Shown here piece by piece: positions 7,039 to 16,461 of a stretch of DNA of 31,695 nucleotides. Made by a program: the position numbers and the translations under genes. This DNA comes from Bacillota bacterium (lineage in GTDB: Bacteria > Bacillota > Clostridia > Saccharofermentanales > Fastidiosipilaceae). Where the stretch lies: the NCBI GenBank assembly GCA_023420715.1, contig JAEZVR010000106.1, positions 1 to 31,695 on the forward strand. Reading direction: 5' to 3'. The notes beneath the pieces are model-generated. The model had not been told where the DNA came from. It saw only the letters and a list, made by a program, of their open reading frames with translations, and ran no database searches. Positions within the stretch are counted from its first letter, which is position 1; each line of letters opens with the position of its first letter.

Positions 7039-8709
7039 TTAAGTTTCAGTGAAAATTGATGTCGTCAAATCGTAATCCTGCAGTGTCAAACAGGCCATTT
7101 TAAGCCCATCTGTTGCTGCCGACATAATCCCCCCAGCATAACCAGCTCCTTCACCAGCCACTCTTAATCCCAAAACTGTTGCCACACCGGTTACCGGATC
7201 GCGCTCAATGCGTATGGGTGAAGAACTGCGTGATTCAACGGCCGTTAAAATGGCTTCATCCGAAATAAAGCCAGGCAATTTCTGATCCAAGATCTTAAAT
7301 CCAGCTTTAAGCGATTGGACAACAAAATCTGGCAGGATCTGACTCAATAAAACTGGGACAACCCCCGGACGATAGCTCGCTGCTTTCAACTGATCTGGTG
7401 TAGATAAGCGATCTTGTAAAAAATCACATACCATCTGTGCAGGCGCGCGGCCTGTCGAGCCACCAGCTTCAAAGGCACGTCTTTCTAATAAATCCTGAAA
7501 TTCAAAGCCTTTTAATGGCTCTTCTGATGTTGCCCCCGTATCCGTTGGATACACATTAACCAATAAGGCGCTATTGGCCATCGACTCATTCCGCAAATAA
7601 CGACTCATACCATTTGTGACAACCCGCCCTGGTTCTGAAGCGCTGGCGACAACTTGCCCCCCAGGACACATACAAAAAGTATAGACAGAACGATCGGTAT
7701 TTAAATGCGCCACAGCTTTATAACTGGCTGCTGGTAAATGTGAATATCGCTCCTGAAAGTGTTTACCGTAGTTGGTCTGATTAATAGCCATCTGAGGATG
7801 TTCAACCCGCAAACCAACCGCAAAGGTTTTGGGCGTCATGACAATACCAGACGCGGCAAGCGCATACATCAGTTTTCGAGCACTGTGACCCGGTGCCATA
7901 ATGACCTCTTTACAAGGCAAAAAATAGTTTTCGTTGGTGGCCATTTGTGTCACTTCTAAGCCCAAAATGCGATGGCTATGTTCTGCATCAGGTTCTAAAA
8001 CGAGTCGATCCACTCGATGGCCAAACCGCACCTCACCGCCATAAGCCAGAATACAATTGCGCCAATTTGGTAAAAGTTTGGCCAAATAATCCGTGCCGAT
8101 ATGCGGCTTTTGTTGGATTAATATTTTATTTGGCGCACCAAATTGGGTAAATAATTCCAAGATGAACCGATGCCAAGGACTGCGGGTTCCCGTATTTAAT
8201 TTCCCATCCGAAAAGGTACCCGCACCGCCCTCACCAAATTGAACATTACTATGCGGATTCAAAAAGGGATCTCCGCCTTCCCAGTATTGCCGAACCGATT
8301 GCAGGCGTGCCTCGACGGACTCACCTTGCTCTAAGACAATGGGCTTTAACCCCGCATAAGCCAATAAAATAGCCGCAGCATAACCAGCTGGTCCAGTCCC
8401 CACCACGACAGGTCGCCCTAGAATGCTCTGTTTTTCTGCCAGATGAGCACCTATCTTAAATTGCAGACGATCACAGCCAAAAGGCTGTGGCGGGTCGTCA
8501 ATTTCTGCAACAGCTACCTTATATATCCAACGAATTCGATCGTGGTCCCGAGCATCCAAAGATTGTTTGACAACACGCCAACGCAACGGCCTGACCAACC
8601 TTTGGCATGAAAGATGTTTTTCTTTAATCTGCCGCTCAATTAACCGTCTTAAAATCGGCGCGTGATTCCTTTTACTTGCATCTATTTTTAATTGATCTAA
8701 GAGAATCAT
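7039..8709 (-). CDS. FAD-dependent dehydrogenase of the COG2509 type
   Basis: This 556-residue flavoprotein belongs to the large two-dinucleotide-fold oxidoreductases of unknown substrate grouped as COG2509. An N-terminal ferredoxin-like region (about 1-95) precedes the FAD-binding Rossmann motif VVVGTGPAGYAAA (101-113) and the acidic end of its second strand, VLEQGE. The family signature GEGGAGTFSDGKLN lies near residue 175, and a C-terminal FAD contact GEGAGYAGGI lies near residue 525. The middle pattern YTFCMCPGGQVV is also typical. The start ATG overlaps the stop of the preceding flavoprotein gene by four bases (ATGA), which implies translational coupling. It is the last gene of the eight-gene run. 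The reaction is unknown, and no membrane segment is visible. Confidence 0.85.
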   Translation of the reverse strand: MILLDQLKIDASKRNHAPILRRLIERQIKEKHLSCQRLVRPLRWRVVKQSLDARDHDRIRWIYKVAVAEIDDPPQPFGCDRLQFKIGAHLAEKQSILGRPVVVGTGPAGYAAAILLAYAGLKPIVLEQGESVEARLQSVRQYWEGGDPFLNPHSNVQFGEGGAGTFSDGKLNTGTRSPWHRFILELFTQFGAPNKILIQQKPHIGTDYLAKLLPNWRNCILAYGGEVRFGHRVDRLVLEPDAEHSHRILGLEVTQMATNENYFLPCKEVIMAPGHSARKLMYALAASGIVMTPKTFAVGLRVEHPQMAINQTNYGKHFQERYSHLPAASYKAVAHLNTDRSVYTFCMCPGGQVVASASEPGRVVTNGMSRYLRNESMANSALLVNVYPTDTGATSEEPLKGFEFQDLLERRAFEAGGSTGRAPAQMVCDFLQDRLSTPDQLKAASYRPGVVPVLLSQILPDFVVQSLKAGFKILDQKLPGFISDEAILTAVESRSSSPIRIERDPVTGVATVLGLRVAGEGAGYAGGIMSAATDGLKMACLTLQDYDLTTSIFTET

Positions 8710-9992
8710 TTACCCACCATGCGATCTACCAATGCTGTTGCCGCGCGTAATCCTGTTGCCCATGCCCAATGCAAGTTATATCCCCCACAATCGCCATGCA
8801 CATCAAGCAATTCACCGATAACATATAGATTTGGATGCTGTAGACAAGCCATTGTCTGGGGATCTATATTTCGCAAAGATACACCCCCGCCACAAACCTG
8901 CGCATGGGAAAAGCCTTTCGTCTGTGTAATTTCCTGAGGATAAGCCTGTGCCAAAGAAACCAACTGCCTCAAATCATCATCTGTCAATTGACCCATAATC
9001 CCTTCTGCCTTTTGGCTCTTTAAGGCCGTTTGTGCCAAAACAGCCGATAACTTCCAGGGCAAAAAACCGACCCCCCATTGTAAAACGGGTAAATGCGGGG
9101 CATTGTCCCGCAGCTGCCTCAGGGCAGCAAAAAGGGCTTGACTGTCGCATTCTGGGAGTAAATTCAACCAGACACGTACAGATGAATGGGTGCGCAGAGA
9201 AGCGGCTAATCTACCGGATAAATTTAGCGTGGGGATACCAGACAGGCCATAGTCTGTAAACAAAATTTCACCACATAGAGCAGGATCCGTCTGCACAGAA
9301 TCCGTTGGATGGAGCAGATAGGCTGCCTGCACCCTCGTGCCAGACAGACGCTTTCGCACCTGTTTACAACATAACTGAACCAAGGCAGGAAAGACTGGGA
9401 TCAGGGAGAGTTTGCATTTTGAGGCCAATGTCATGCAAGGATTTACCTCTTGCGAGGAAAACAAACCCATGGAACAAGCCAAGACAACCTGCTTTGCCCG
9501 AATATGTTGTCCAAATGCGGTATGGAGGTCGTACACCCCATCCTGCAGGTTAAGATCATGGATCTTCGTCTGAGTTTGAATCCTCATCCCCGATTCGAAT
9601 ATGGCCTGATGCATGAGCATCACAACAGAACGGGCTTGCATGGATCGTGGATATATGCGGTCTTCTTCTACAACTGTTTGCAAGCCAATTTGGGCAAAAA
9701 AATCTCGAATAACCTCACAGGTGTAACCCGACAAACAGGATGCAATTAACGGTTCATCCGCGCCATGAAAAGCCGATATCGGCAAATATTGATTCGACAA
9801 ATTACAGCGACCATTTCCAGTGGCCAATAATTTCCGCCCCATGTCAGCCTCGGCCTCGATGAGAATAACGCCTTTTTCCAACCCCGAATTTTCTCCATAT
9901 CGGGCTTTGATATCTCGAGCAATCGCAATGGCGCAAGCCATGCCAGAGGCACCGCCACCGACGATCGCTATTTCGTATACCGGGGATTTCAT
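8706..9992 (-). CDS. BaiN/HI0933-family NAD(P)/FAD-dependent oxidoreductase
   Basis: This is a flavoprotein of the HI0933/YhiN group, which includes BaiN of bile-acid-converting clostridia; the reaction of most members is not known. The 428-residue protein has the FAD site EIAIVGGGASGMACA at the N-terminus, the hallmark GRKLLATGNGRCNLSN near residue 66 and the C-terminal signature GGVSLRNIDPQTM followed by GELLDVHGDCGGYNLHWAW. I placed the start at the ATG whose last two bases overlap the CYTH stop (ATGA, 9989-9992); an ATG two codons further upstream is also possible. It overlaps the next flavoprotein by four bases as well, so three genes in a row are coupled. A bile-acid role is not implied by the sequence. 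Confidence 0.85.
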   Translation of the reverse strand: MKSPVYEIAIVGGGASGMACAIAIARDIKARYGENSGLEKGVILIEAEADMGRKLLATGNGRCNLSNQYLPISAFHGADEPLIASCLSGYTCEVIRDFFAQIGLQTVVEEDRIYPRSMQARSVVMLMHQAIFESGMRIQTQTKIHDLNLQDGVYDLHTAFGQHIRAKQVVLACSMGLFSSQEVNPCMTLASKCKLSLIPVFPALVQLCCKQVRKRLSGTRVQAAYLLHPTDSVQTDPALCGEILFTDYGLSGIPTLNLSGRLAASLRTHSSVRVWLNLLPECDSQALFAALRQLRDNAPHLPVLQWGVGFLPWKLSAVLAQTALKSQKAEGIMGQLTDDDLRQLVSLAQAYPQEITQTKGFSHAQVCGGGVSLRNIDPQTMACLQHPNLYVIGELLDVHGDCGGYNLHWAWATGLRAATALVDRMVGK

Positions 9993-10636
9993 AGGCATTG
10001 AGCAAGCCGCCTCACTTGATCGTGTTTTGAATATGTAGCGGGTGTTAAGGCAAAATGTTCGCATAGCCAATCTTTTAATTTTGTCAAAGCGACATCAGAA
10101 CCCGATAATAATTCAATTTCTAATTCGACAAATGGTCTCTGTCTATGACCAAATACATACACCCCATGATCCAAGGCAACTTCGATTTGTGACCCATCTA
10201 CATTGAGCAACCGCGTTTGACGGGCAAAATCGATCTGATACATCGCCTGCAATGGACATTTTAGGATGTTATATAACGATTGATCACATTGGCGAATCGC
10301 TTCGCCATGTCGATCTAAAAAAGCGGACATCGGCAAATCATCATCAAATGAGTCAACCTCATAAGACCATTCTTCTCTGAAAAAAAGACCTTCTTCGACT
10401 CGCTGTTTCTGAGGTGTTTTATACTTGACCACCATCACCTGGCGTTCACCTTCGCGCCGCATGCGCACAACAGCACCCAGCCCTGCCAAATCCTCTGTCG
10501 GTGTATCGTAGTAAACAGAATGGCAACGAAACTTTGCCCCTGGTCCATCGTGTGTCCATGCTTGCCACGATTTTGCCATACCAAGATAATGGGCTTGAAC
10601 CATATCCGCTACTTCAAATTTATATTCCCGTTCCAT
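9989..10636 (-). CDS. CYTH domain protein (triphosphatase-like)
   Basis: CYTH proteins form a tunnel-shaped beta barrel that binds triphosphates with metal ions. Bacterial members mostly hydrolyse inorganic triphosphate or, in some cases, make cAMP. The 215-residue product starts with the diagnostic ExExK motif (EREYK, residues 2-6), followed by alternating charged strands such as VRMRREGE, MVVKYKT, QIEVALDHG and VELEIELLSG that supply the tunnel residues. The true start is the ATG at 10634-10636, preceded by GAGAGGT; an in-frame ATG further upstream would overlap the preceding gene and lacks a site. It sits 10 bases behind the propeller-like gene and overlaps the next gene by four bases. Triphosphatase is the most likely activity, but this is inferred from the family. 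Confidence 0.85.
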   Translation of the reverse strand: MEREYKFEVADMVQAHYLGMAKSWQAWTHDGPGAKFRCHSVYYDTPTEDLAGLGAVVRMRREGERQVMVVKYKTPQKQRVEEGLFFREEWSYEVDSFDDDLPMSAFLDRHGEAIRQCDQSLYNILKCPLQAMYQIDFARQTRLLNVDGSQIEVALDHGVYVFGHRQRPFVELEIELLSGSDVALTKLKDWLCEHFALTPATYSKHDQVRRLAQCL

Positions 10637-10646
10637 CGCGAACCTC

Positions 10647-11936
10647 TCAATGATTTGATCGAATAATATCTGTTTGAGATATGCCCAAGACATCGCCTTG
10701 ACGGTTCAAGCCAAAGCGCAACAAAGCATGTTTCCATGCGAGGCTACGATAGTGATCAACATCCACACCTCGAATGACACGAATTTCCTGATCCAATCTA
10801 ACTGCCAGATAATCTTGAGCTTGCTGCAATTCATATGCCGCTTCAGGCAAAGCCATCGATTTGACCTGTTGAAGATCTTCACCATTTAACAAATAAAGCC
10901 GCTTCGTTTGATCTGAAGTCTCCGCAATCACAACCAAATAATCACCATAGGGCAAGACACAATCAATGTGCTCAAAATGATAGAGAGGGGCTAAAACACC
11001 CGTTTCAGCCTCGTAGCTATAGACAGCCTTACCGTCTGTTAACCACAGTTTTCCGCCCAAGTGATAACAACCAGGCAGTGCCGTATTTAACTCAAAGATC
11101 TGCGAAATGAGCTGTTCCCCGATGGGCGGTTCCAAAGAAAGGCGTTTAATCATCGGTTTTGCTTGAACACCATCGGTATTGACGATGGATAAATCTATAA
11201 AGCGGTCTTTCTCGTCAAAAGCTGCACTGATGACATAACCAGAGTCCTCACTATTTCGCGATATCCAAGACAGTTTTTTTTGCCCTTCAGTGGTAAGCAC
11301 ATGCAATTCACCCCGATTACGCTCATCTGTTGTAATCAGAGACAGATAACGCCCACTTGGACTCCATCCCATCCACTCAATCGGGGCATCGGAATTGCCC
11401 TCAAAAATCATACCTGTCGGAGATAACAGGATATATTTAAAGCCCAAATGATCATAAATCAGCAATTTTTCTTGAAAGCTCAAAAAAACAGGTTTTTTCA
11501 TAGCGATGGGTACATCGTATTCTCGCCCGCCTGCCAAATTGACAACCTCCAAACGTGTGCTCAACAACCGAACCACACGGTCACTGCCATAGGGATAATA
11601 CTGTGAGGCATCGGTATTGCCCAATGAAAAGCCATAACCCAAATGACCTTGTTGTACCGATTCAATTTGCGTGGTTTGGCGCTTCATCCCATTTTCCATC
11701 GACAAAGAAAAAATGAGACTCAGGATGGCGATAATCAAACCCAATAAGACCATTTTTTTGAATCGCCGATATAACAATCGACGCGACCGGTCGATCATGC
11801 GGTTATCGGTGACTGAATTGGATTGCACAGACAAGCCTGCTGTGTCTTCAACAGCAGCCTTTTGCGGGTGCATTTTGGACTTCGTCAACGGCTTCGGTTG
11901 GCGCAATGGTTTATTTTGAGCAGTTTGTTTCATCAT
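10647..11936 (-). CDS. Membrane-anchored propeller-like protein, DUF5711-like
   Basis: I do not recognise a function. The 429-residue protein has a polar, basic N-terminal tail (1-57), one membrane helix (about 62-79) and a large outer domain rich in short beta strands with repeating patterns such as WMGWSPSGRYLSLIT, GKLWLTDGKAVYSYE and YGDYLVVIAE. This is the look of a WD/PQQ-like beta-propeller. Topology and length resemble the clostridial family DUF5711, a match made from memory rather than by search. The start has only a weak site (GGAT), and the second Met is equally possible. It lies 9 bases after the DUF4340 gene and 10 before the CYTH gene. The context suggests an extracytoplasmic partner of the ABC complex. 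Confidence 0.7.
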   Translation of the reverse strand: MMKQTAQNKPLRQPKPLTKSKMHPQKAAVEDTAGLSVQSNSVTDNRMIDRSRRLLYRRFKKMVLLGLIIAILSLIFSLSMENGMKRQTTQIESVQQGHLGYGFSLGNTDASQYYPYGSDRVVRLLSTRLEVVNLAGGREYDVPIAMKKPVFLSFQEKLLIYDHLGFKYILLSPTGMIFEGNSDAPIEWMGWSPSGRYLSLITTDERNRGELHVLTTEGQKKLSWISRNSEDSGYVISAAFDEKDRFIDLSIVNTDGVQAKPMIKRLSLEPPIGEQLISQIFELNTALPGCYHLGGKLWLTDGKAVYSYEAETGVLAPLYHFEHIDCVLPYGDYLVVIAETSDQTKRLYLLNGEDLQQVKSMALPEAAYELQQAQDYLAVRLDQEIRVIRGVDVDHYRSLAWKHALLRFGLNRQGDVLGISQTDIIRSNH

Positions 11937-11945
11937 CTATCCAAA

Positions 11946-13415
11946 TTATGAACGCTGACGCAAGCATTTTTCAAGCGGTAGGAAGGCTTGTTTCAACAAC
12001 GCTACTTTTTCGGTCTCACAGAGCATGCCAGAGTACGTCCCATTTAAAAAGACATAGAAATTGTTCGCATCTTTTTCCTGCAAACTCATCTGCATCACCA
12101 CTTCATCTTGGGTCACCTCATCAATATACAAAATAGAAACACTGAGATCTGCCCCTGCTTCAGCCGGTGGGATTTGATCGACAGCACAGACTTGTATATT
12201 CATGAGTTGATGATAAAACGGCAACATGAGCTGATCGTAAATCAAACCAACAGATGGCTGATGGCTGGCACCTTCCGTTGGTGCTTCAGCGGCACGATCT
12301 GTTTTGGAAAACACTTTCTCGGCTTGTTTCAGGCGAAAAAAGGGCTGATCCGACAGGCGTTCAAAAACAAAATTTCCCTGATCTAAATCCAGTCTGATTT
12401 GACGGACATTTTCGTACTTAATCCGCATTAAATATGGATCGACCCAATCTTTTAAATCTGTTTGATCCAAGATGGTAGATGCTTCTTTAAAGACAAAAAT
12501 GGCATCCCGCTGACTGCTATATCCATAACATAAATTTTCTTTGAAAGGTGCACCCAAAATTAGGGTTTCCGTCTGTTCTTTGCCAGCATACAATTGAATG
12601 ATCACCCGGGGGTGATCCAAACCATAGCGTGCCAGTTGATCTTGACCTTCTGCCTCATAGTAAAGCGCTTTTAAATTCGTCACTTCATCCAAGAAGGCAG
12701 ATACATTATACGGATGGGCGCGCATCAAAAAAGGGGATGCAAACGTCCAGGATAGCCGTGTTTCATCATCGGATGTCGAGGTATTGCGATGAATTTCGAT
12801 CGATTGATCGAATTTAGCATGCTGAATCCTGAATTGGCGAATTTCTTCAGTCTTTAAATCGACCACCTGGCGTGTCCGCAAGTGAAAGGATTTAATTTTC
12901 ATTAAAACATCTGCATTTAACGTTTGAAAAACATTGCCCGAGGTCGGATTAGACAAATATAGCACATGATTTTCTGCATCATATAAACCTTCGTAGCGTT
13001 GTTGATCATCGTTGATCTCCAGGTGAATATCTGCTCCCTGTGCTAATGAGGCTTGAATATCTTCCGGCAGATCTGTCAGCATCTGCCAACGCCCCGGCAA
13101 TCCAGTTAAAGTTGAAACAAAAAACTGTAAGTTTTTTTGATCCACTTCGCGTTGTACATCCTCTTGCAAATACCAATGCTGCGACGCATCTTGGGCAATA
13201 TCGATCTGGCAAAAAGGTGTCGACCAATGGATTTTTTTGAGCTTCTCCCCATTTAAACGATCTAGAAAACGCTCTCCAGCTGAGGTAATTTGATGCCGTA
13301 CAGGCGGACGGACCGTCTGTTTGACCCGCCCAATGCGATACAAATGCACACTAATTAAAGCGGCTAAGATGAGCGCACAACAGATTAAAATAAAGATGGT
13401 CGGTTTTTCTTTCAT
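11946..13415 (-). CDS. DUF4340 domain protein, partner of the Gld-like ABC complex
   Basis: DUF4340 proteins are membrane-tethered and are usually encoded beside GldF/GldG-type ABC-2 genes; their biochemical role is not known. The 489-residue product has one N-terminal membrane helix (about 6-26) and a long outer region with the repeating layout of the family: VDLKTEEIRQFRIQ, ARYGLDHPRVIIQLY followed by TLILGAPF, then YENVRQIRLDLDQGNFVFER, that is, paired beta units that test residues against a target. The pattern 'GLDxPxxxxxL...LxLG' is the best recognisable mark. The gene starts 14 bases after the fused GldF/GldG-like gene and ends 9 before the propeller-like gene. The assignment rests on motif and context together. 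Confidence 0.82.
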   Translation of the reverse strand: MKEKPTIFILICCALILAALISVHLYRIGRVKQTVRPPVRHQITSAGERFLDRLNGEKLKKIHWSTPFCQIDIAQDASQHWYLQEDVQREVDQKNLQFFVSTLTGLPGRWQMLTDLPEDIQASLAQGADIHLEINDDQQRYEGLYDAENHVLYLSNPTSGNVFQTLNADVLMKIKSFHLRTRQVVDLKTEEIRQFRIQHAKFDQSIEIHRNTSTSDDETRLSWTFASPFLMRAHPYNVSAFLDEVTNLKALYYEAEGQDQLARYGLDHPRVIIQLYAGKEQTETLILGAPFKENLCYGYSSQRDAIFVFKEASTILDQTDLKDWVDPYLMRIKYENVRQIRLDLDQGNFVFERLSDQPFFRLKQAEKVFSKTDRAAEAPTEGASHQPSVGLIYDQLMLPFYHQLMNIQVCAVDQIPPAEAGADLSVSILYIDEVTQDEVVMQMSLQEKDANNFYVFLNGTYSGMLCETEKVALLKQAFLPLEKCLRQRS

Positions 13416-13429
13416 AACGCTTCAAAGGG

Positions 13430-15658
13430 TTATTTCTTCCTAGGTAAAGAATCACGTTGCCGCTTTCGCCAGATTACCCATCCAACAACAAAACACAACA
13501 GCGGCAAAACAACCAAGACAATAAATCTCGCCCATAGAATCCCTGTAGATGTCGCACGGCTCAGACGGTAGTCCAAAACCCTTTGAGTTGGAATGAGTAA
13601 TTGGTTCGATGCATCGGTTCGATTCGTCAACCACCGAATACTTTGTACCAAAAAGCTGTAATTATACCCACTGGTTCCAAGCAAAGCCAACGTGTCGTCA
13701 TCAATCACACTAGATGAGCCCATAACCATCACCTTGGCTGTAGAACCATTGGCACTTTTTACCACTTGACTGTTTTCACTGACCTGGGCAACTGAATAAA
13801 CACCTGTTAAATTGCTCTGAGCCGTTGTTCCATCAACATTCATTAAGCGACCATTGCCATCCGTTGTGAGCACTTGATCAACCCCAATCCATTCTGGTGG
13901 ATTGGGCAAGGCTGTGACCACTCTGGCTTGGCGAACCAAAACACTGTTTGGATAAGCCCGATCGGTTATTCTTGTTTTAGGCACCTGGGCTAAAAACTCG
14001 ACAGGATTCCCCTGATAAGTCAATTGGGTATTTTCCTCACGAATGGTACGCACATCTAAATTTAAATAAAACAACTCGAGCAGTTGATTCAGTTCTGTAA
14101 AATTCGAACTTCCCGGATCTGCGATCACCCAAAAACTACCCCCATCTTCTAAGTAAGATAAGATCTTTTCCCGCTCCAGTGGCGCAAAATCTGTACGGGG
14201 CGCCAATGCCAGAATACCAACTGCTCGTTCTGGTTTCTGCGTTTTTAAATCTAGGGTCTCAACTTCAATACCAAATTGATTCAGCACTTGGCGTAAGGTT
14301 TTATACTCACGATCAATGGCGGTTTCTCCATGCCCAGTCGTCACATAAAAAACAGGCGCATCTTCTCGTTGTAAAAATTGAATGGCACTTGTCATACTGC
14401 GTTCTGCCGTATAGCCAATCTGAATCGCTTGACCACTTTGTTCATCAATCTGAGACTGAATCAAATCGGATTGCTGAAGAATACGATATCGGCCTGACGC
14501 TGGATTCTCGATATAAATTTGACCATTTGACAAACCTTTTAAGCCTTCAGGATCTAATTTCGATAAACGCTCAGGAGATAGCCCCAAATCGACATATTCC
14601 AAATCAATCTTGCCTTTGCCGGCTTTGACATATTCATCCAATAACGGCACAGCAAAATCGTTATGCAGTTGAAAATTCGCCTTGCTGTCTAAGACCGTAA
14701 TCGATAAAGGTGTCTTCAGCGCCCCGAGAATTTCTTTTGAAACCGCACTCAGGCTCATCACTTTATTGGGTGTGATGTCGATATAAAAATAATTGCCTAA
14801 CCACACCGTACTCAAAACAAAGACAAGAATCATTGCCAAGAGTTGACCAACGATTCGCAAACGCCAGCACTTCACTCGACGGCCATATCTGGCTTTTAAA
14901 ACCAAAGTCGCAGCGTGTAAGCAGACCACACCCAGGAGACAAGCCATCAGGAGCGCCAAACCATTGAACCTGCCATCTGTCACTTGGTTTAAAAGCGTTA
15001 TCGGACTAAGTGCACCCAGCCAATCACCTAAGTTTTCCGACCATCGTTGCTGCAGGCTTGCACTGATCCAACCAAAGAGATCTAAAGCTGTGATCGCCTG
15101 TACCACAAAACGTGCGACAACAACAGCAGCCCCACTCAGCAAACTTAAACCAACAAACAACAGCACACTCATTAAGGTGCCCACCAAAGTCTGTCTGAAT
15201 AGGAAGGCAATAAAAGTGGCAATTGCCAGATATAATAAGCCAATCATGGCATAGGTCAATAAGGTATAGAACGTCATGTGATCAATGGTGCCGCCCAAGG
15301 CAAGTGTCACCAAAACATGCAAAAGCAAAATGATCAACATGAAGGCAAATAAAATACAACGGGCAATATATTTTCCTAAAACAATCGCACCCATGCGGAT
15401 GGGGGCGCCTAACAATAAAATATCCGTGCCCCATTTTTCTTCATCTGAAAACATACCCATTGTCAATAAGGGCATGAGTAAAAACATCAACCCGCCCATA
15501 AATTGAATTTCAAGCGGCAAAATAACTGTTCGAAGCGTTAAATGCAACACCAAATGAAAGGCGCTGATCAAGGCGTAGGCACCAATGAGACACCAGGCCA
15601 TGGGTGTGTGAAAACTCAAAAACAATTCTTTTTTTAGGATGGCAACAAAACCTCTCAT
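13430..15658 (-). CDS. Fused ABC-2 permease (GldF-like) and GldG-like auxiliary protein
   Basis: The 742-residue protein joins two parts that are separate genes in Flavobacterium. Residues 1-255 form an ABC-2 permease with six hydrophobic segments and the early motif MGMFSDEEKWGTDILLLGAP (67-86), typical of this permease class. Residues 270-288 form another membrane helix followed by the GldG mark YIDITPNKVMSLSAVSKEIL (292-311), then a large outer domain with VTTGHGETAID and LALAPRTDF-type patterns and a final membrane helix near 713-735. The ATG overlaps the ATPase stop by four bases (ATGA). Together with the ATPase it should form one transporter or mechanical complex. GldA/F/G supports gliding and secretion in Bacteroidota; in Bacillota the cargo is unknown. 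Confidence 0.87.
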   Translation of the reverse strand: MRGFVAILKKELFLSFHTPMAWCLIGAYALISAFHLVLHLTLRTVILPLEIQFMGGLMFLLMPLLTMGMFSDEEKWGTDILLLGAPIRMGAIVLGKYIARCILFAFMLIILLLHVLVTLALGGTIDHMTFYTLLTYAMIGLLYLAIATFIAFLFRQTLVGTLMSVLLFVGLSLLSGAAVVVARFVVQAITALDLFGWISASLQQRWSENLGDWLGALSPITLLNQVTDGRFNGLALLMACLLGVVCLHAATLVLKARYGRRVKCWRLRIVGQLLAMILVFVLSTVWLGNYFYIDITPNKVMSLSAVSKEILGALKTPLSITVLDSKANFQLHNDFAVPLLDEYVKAGKGKIDLEYVDLGLSPERLSKLDPEGLKGLSNGQIYIENPASGRYRILQQSDLIQSQIDEQSGQAIQIGYTAERSMTSAIQFLQREDAPVFYVTTGHGETAIDREYKTLRQVLNQFGIEVETLDLKTQKPERAVGILALAPRTDFAPLEREKILSYLEDGGSFWVIADPGSSNFTELNQLLELFYLNLDVRTIREENTQLTYQGNPVEFLAQVPKTRITDRAYPNSVLVRQARVVTALPNPPEWIGVDQVLTTDGNGRLMNVDGTTAQSNLTGVYSVAQVSENSQVVKSANGSTAKVMVMGSSSVIDDDTLALLGTSGYNYSFLVQSIRWLTNRTDASNQLLIPTQRVLDYRLSRATSTGILWARFIVLVVLPLLCFVVGWVIWRKRQRDSLPRKK

Positions 15659-16443
15659 TTAGACCGCCTTTCGGCTGCTAGCTGAACGGCAGCAAAAAAA
15701 CGCAACGCCAAATCTTGCCCATCCAAAGGACCTGTTAAATCCTGGACACGATTTTTGAACGGTTGCTGGATCTGAGCCTGTTTAAGTTCTTTTTCGGATA
15801 AAGTATCTAAATCCAATTGTTCACCTTGATACAATACGATGACCCGATCACAAATCGATGCAACGTCATGCAATTGATGCGAACTCAAAACAATCAGATG
15901 ATCTGACTTCAATCTTCTTAAAAGGTTTTGAAATTCAAGCAATTGCAATGGATCTAGGCCCGTTGTCGGCTCATCCAAAAGAATCACTTCTGGATTTCCG
16001 ACCAAAGCCTGAGCCAAACCAAGTCGCTGGCAATAACCTTTGGACAAATGGGCAATTAAACGATGACGCACCGGTTCCAAACCCATTTGATCGAGTAATT
16101 TCTTCAATTCTTGTCTGGCCAAGGCCCGATTCGCGCCCCTTAAAGAAGCCGTAAACAAAAGGTACTCACTCACCGTCATCTGGGGATACAAAGGGGGGCG
16201 ATCTGGCAAATAACCAACCCGTGCCCTAGTCTGCAGCGGATCGATGACCGTGTCAAACCCATCGATCAACACATGTCCAGAAAGCGGTGCGCTAATACCT
16301 GCAATTAGGTTAAGCAAGGTCGTCTTCCCTGCGCCATTTGGACCCAAAAGACCGACAATTTCTGAGGACTTGATTTCAAAATTAATTTGATTTAAAACCT
16401 TGTCTTGACCATAAGCGTAGACAAGTTCCTGAACCTTTAACAT
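15655..16443 (-). CDS. ABC transporter ATP-binding protein (GldA-like)
   Basis: This is the ATPase subunit of the adjacent ABC-2 complex. The 262-residue protein shows Walker A GLLGPNGAGKTTLL (32-45), the Q-loop region GYLPDRPPLYPQM near 77, the signature LSKGYCQRLGLAQAL near 132 and Walker B VILLDEPTTGLDP near 153, then the H-loop SSHQLHD. The signature reads LSKGY instead of LSGGQ, a common variant in ABC-2 exporters. A C-terminal stretch of about 55 residues without a clear motif may contact the permease. It starts 18 bases after the thioesterase gene and overlaps the permease start by four bases. The cytosolic location and ATP hydrolysis are clear; what is moved is not. Confidence 0.93.
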   Translation of the reverse strand: MLKVQELVYAYGQDKVLNQINFEIKSSEIVGLLGPNGAGKTTLLNLIAGISAPLSGHVLIDGFDTVIDPLQTRARVGYLPDRPPLYPQMTVSEYLLFTASLRGANRALARQELKKLLDQMGLEPVRHRLIAHLSKGYCQRLGLAQALVGNPEVILLDEPTTGLDPLQLLEFQNLLRRLKSDHLIVLSSHQLHDVASICDRVIVLYQGEQLDLDTLSEKELKQAQIQQPFKNRVQDLTGPLDGQDLALRFFAAVQLAAERRSK

Positions 16444-16461
16444 GGAAACTCCTTGCCCGAA

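Noticed and set aside
14179..14628. A plus-strand open frame of 149 codons
   Set aside because: It is antisense to the fused GldF/GldG-like gene, whose own frame has clear domains; no start signal.
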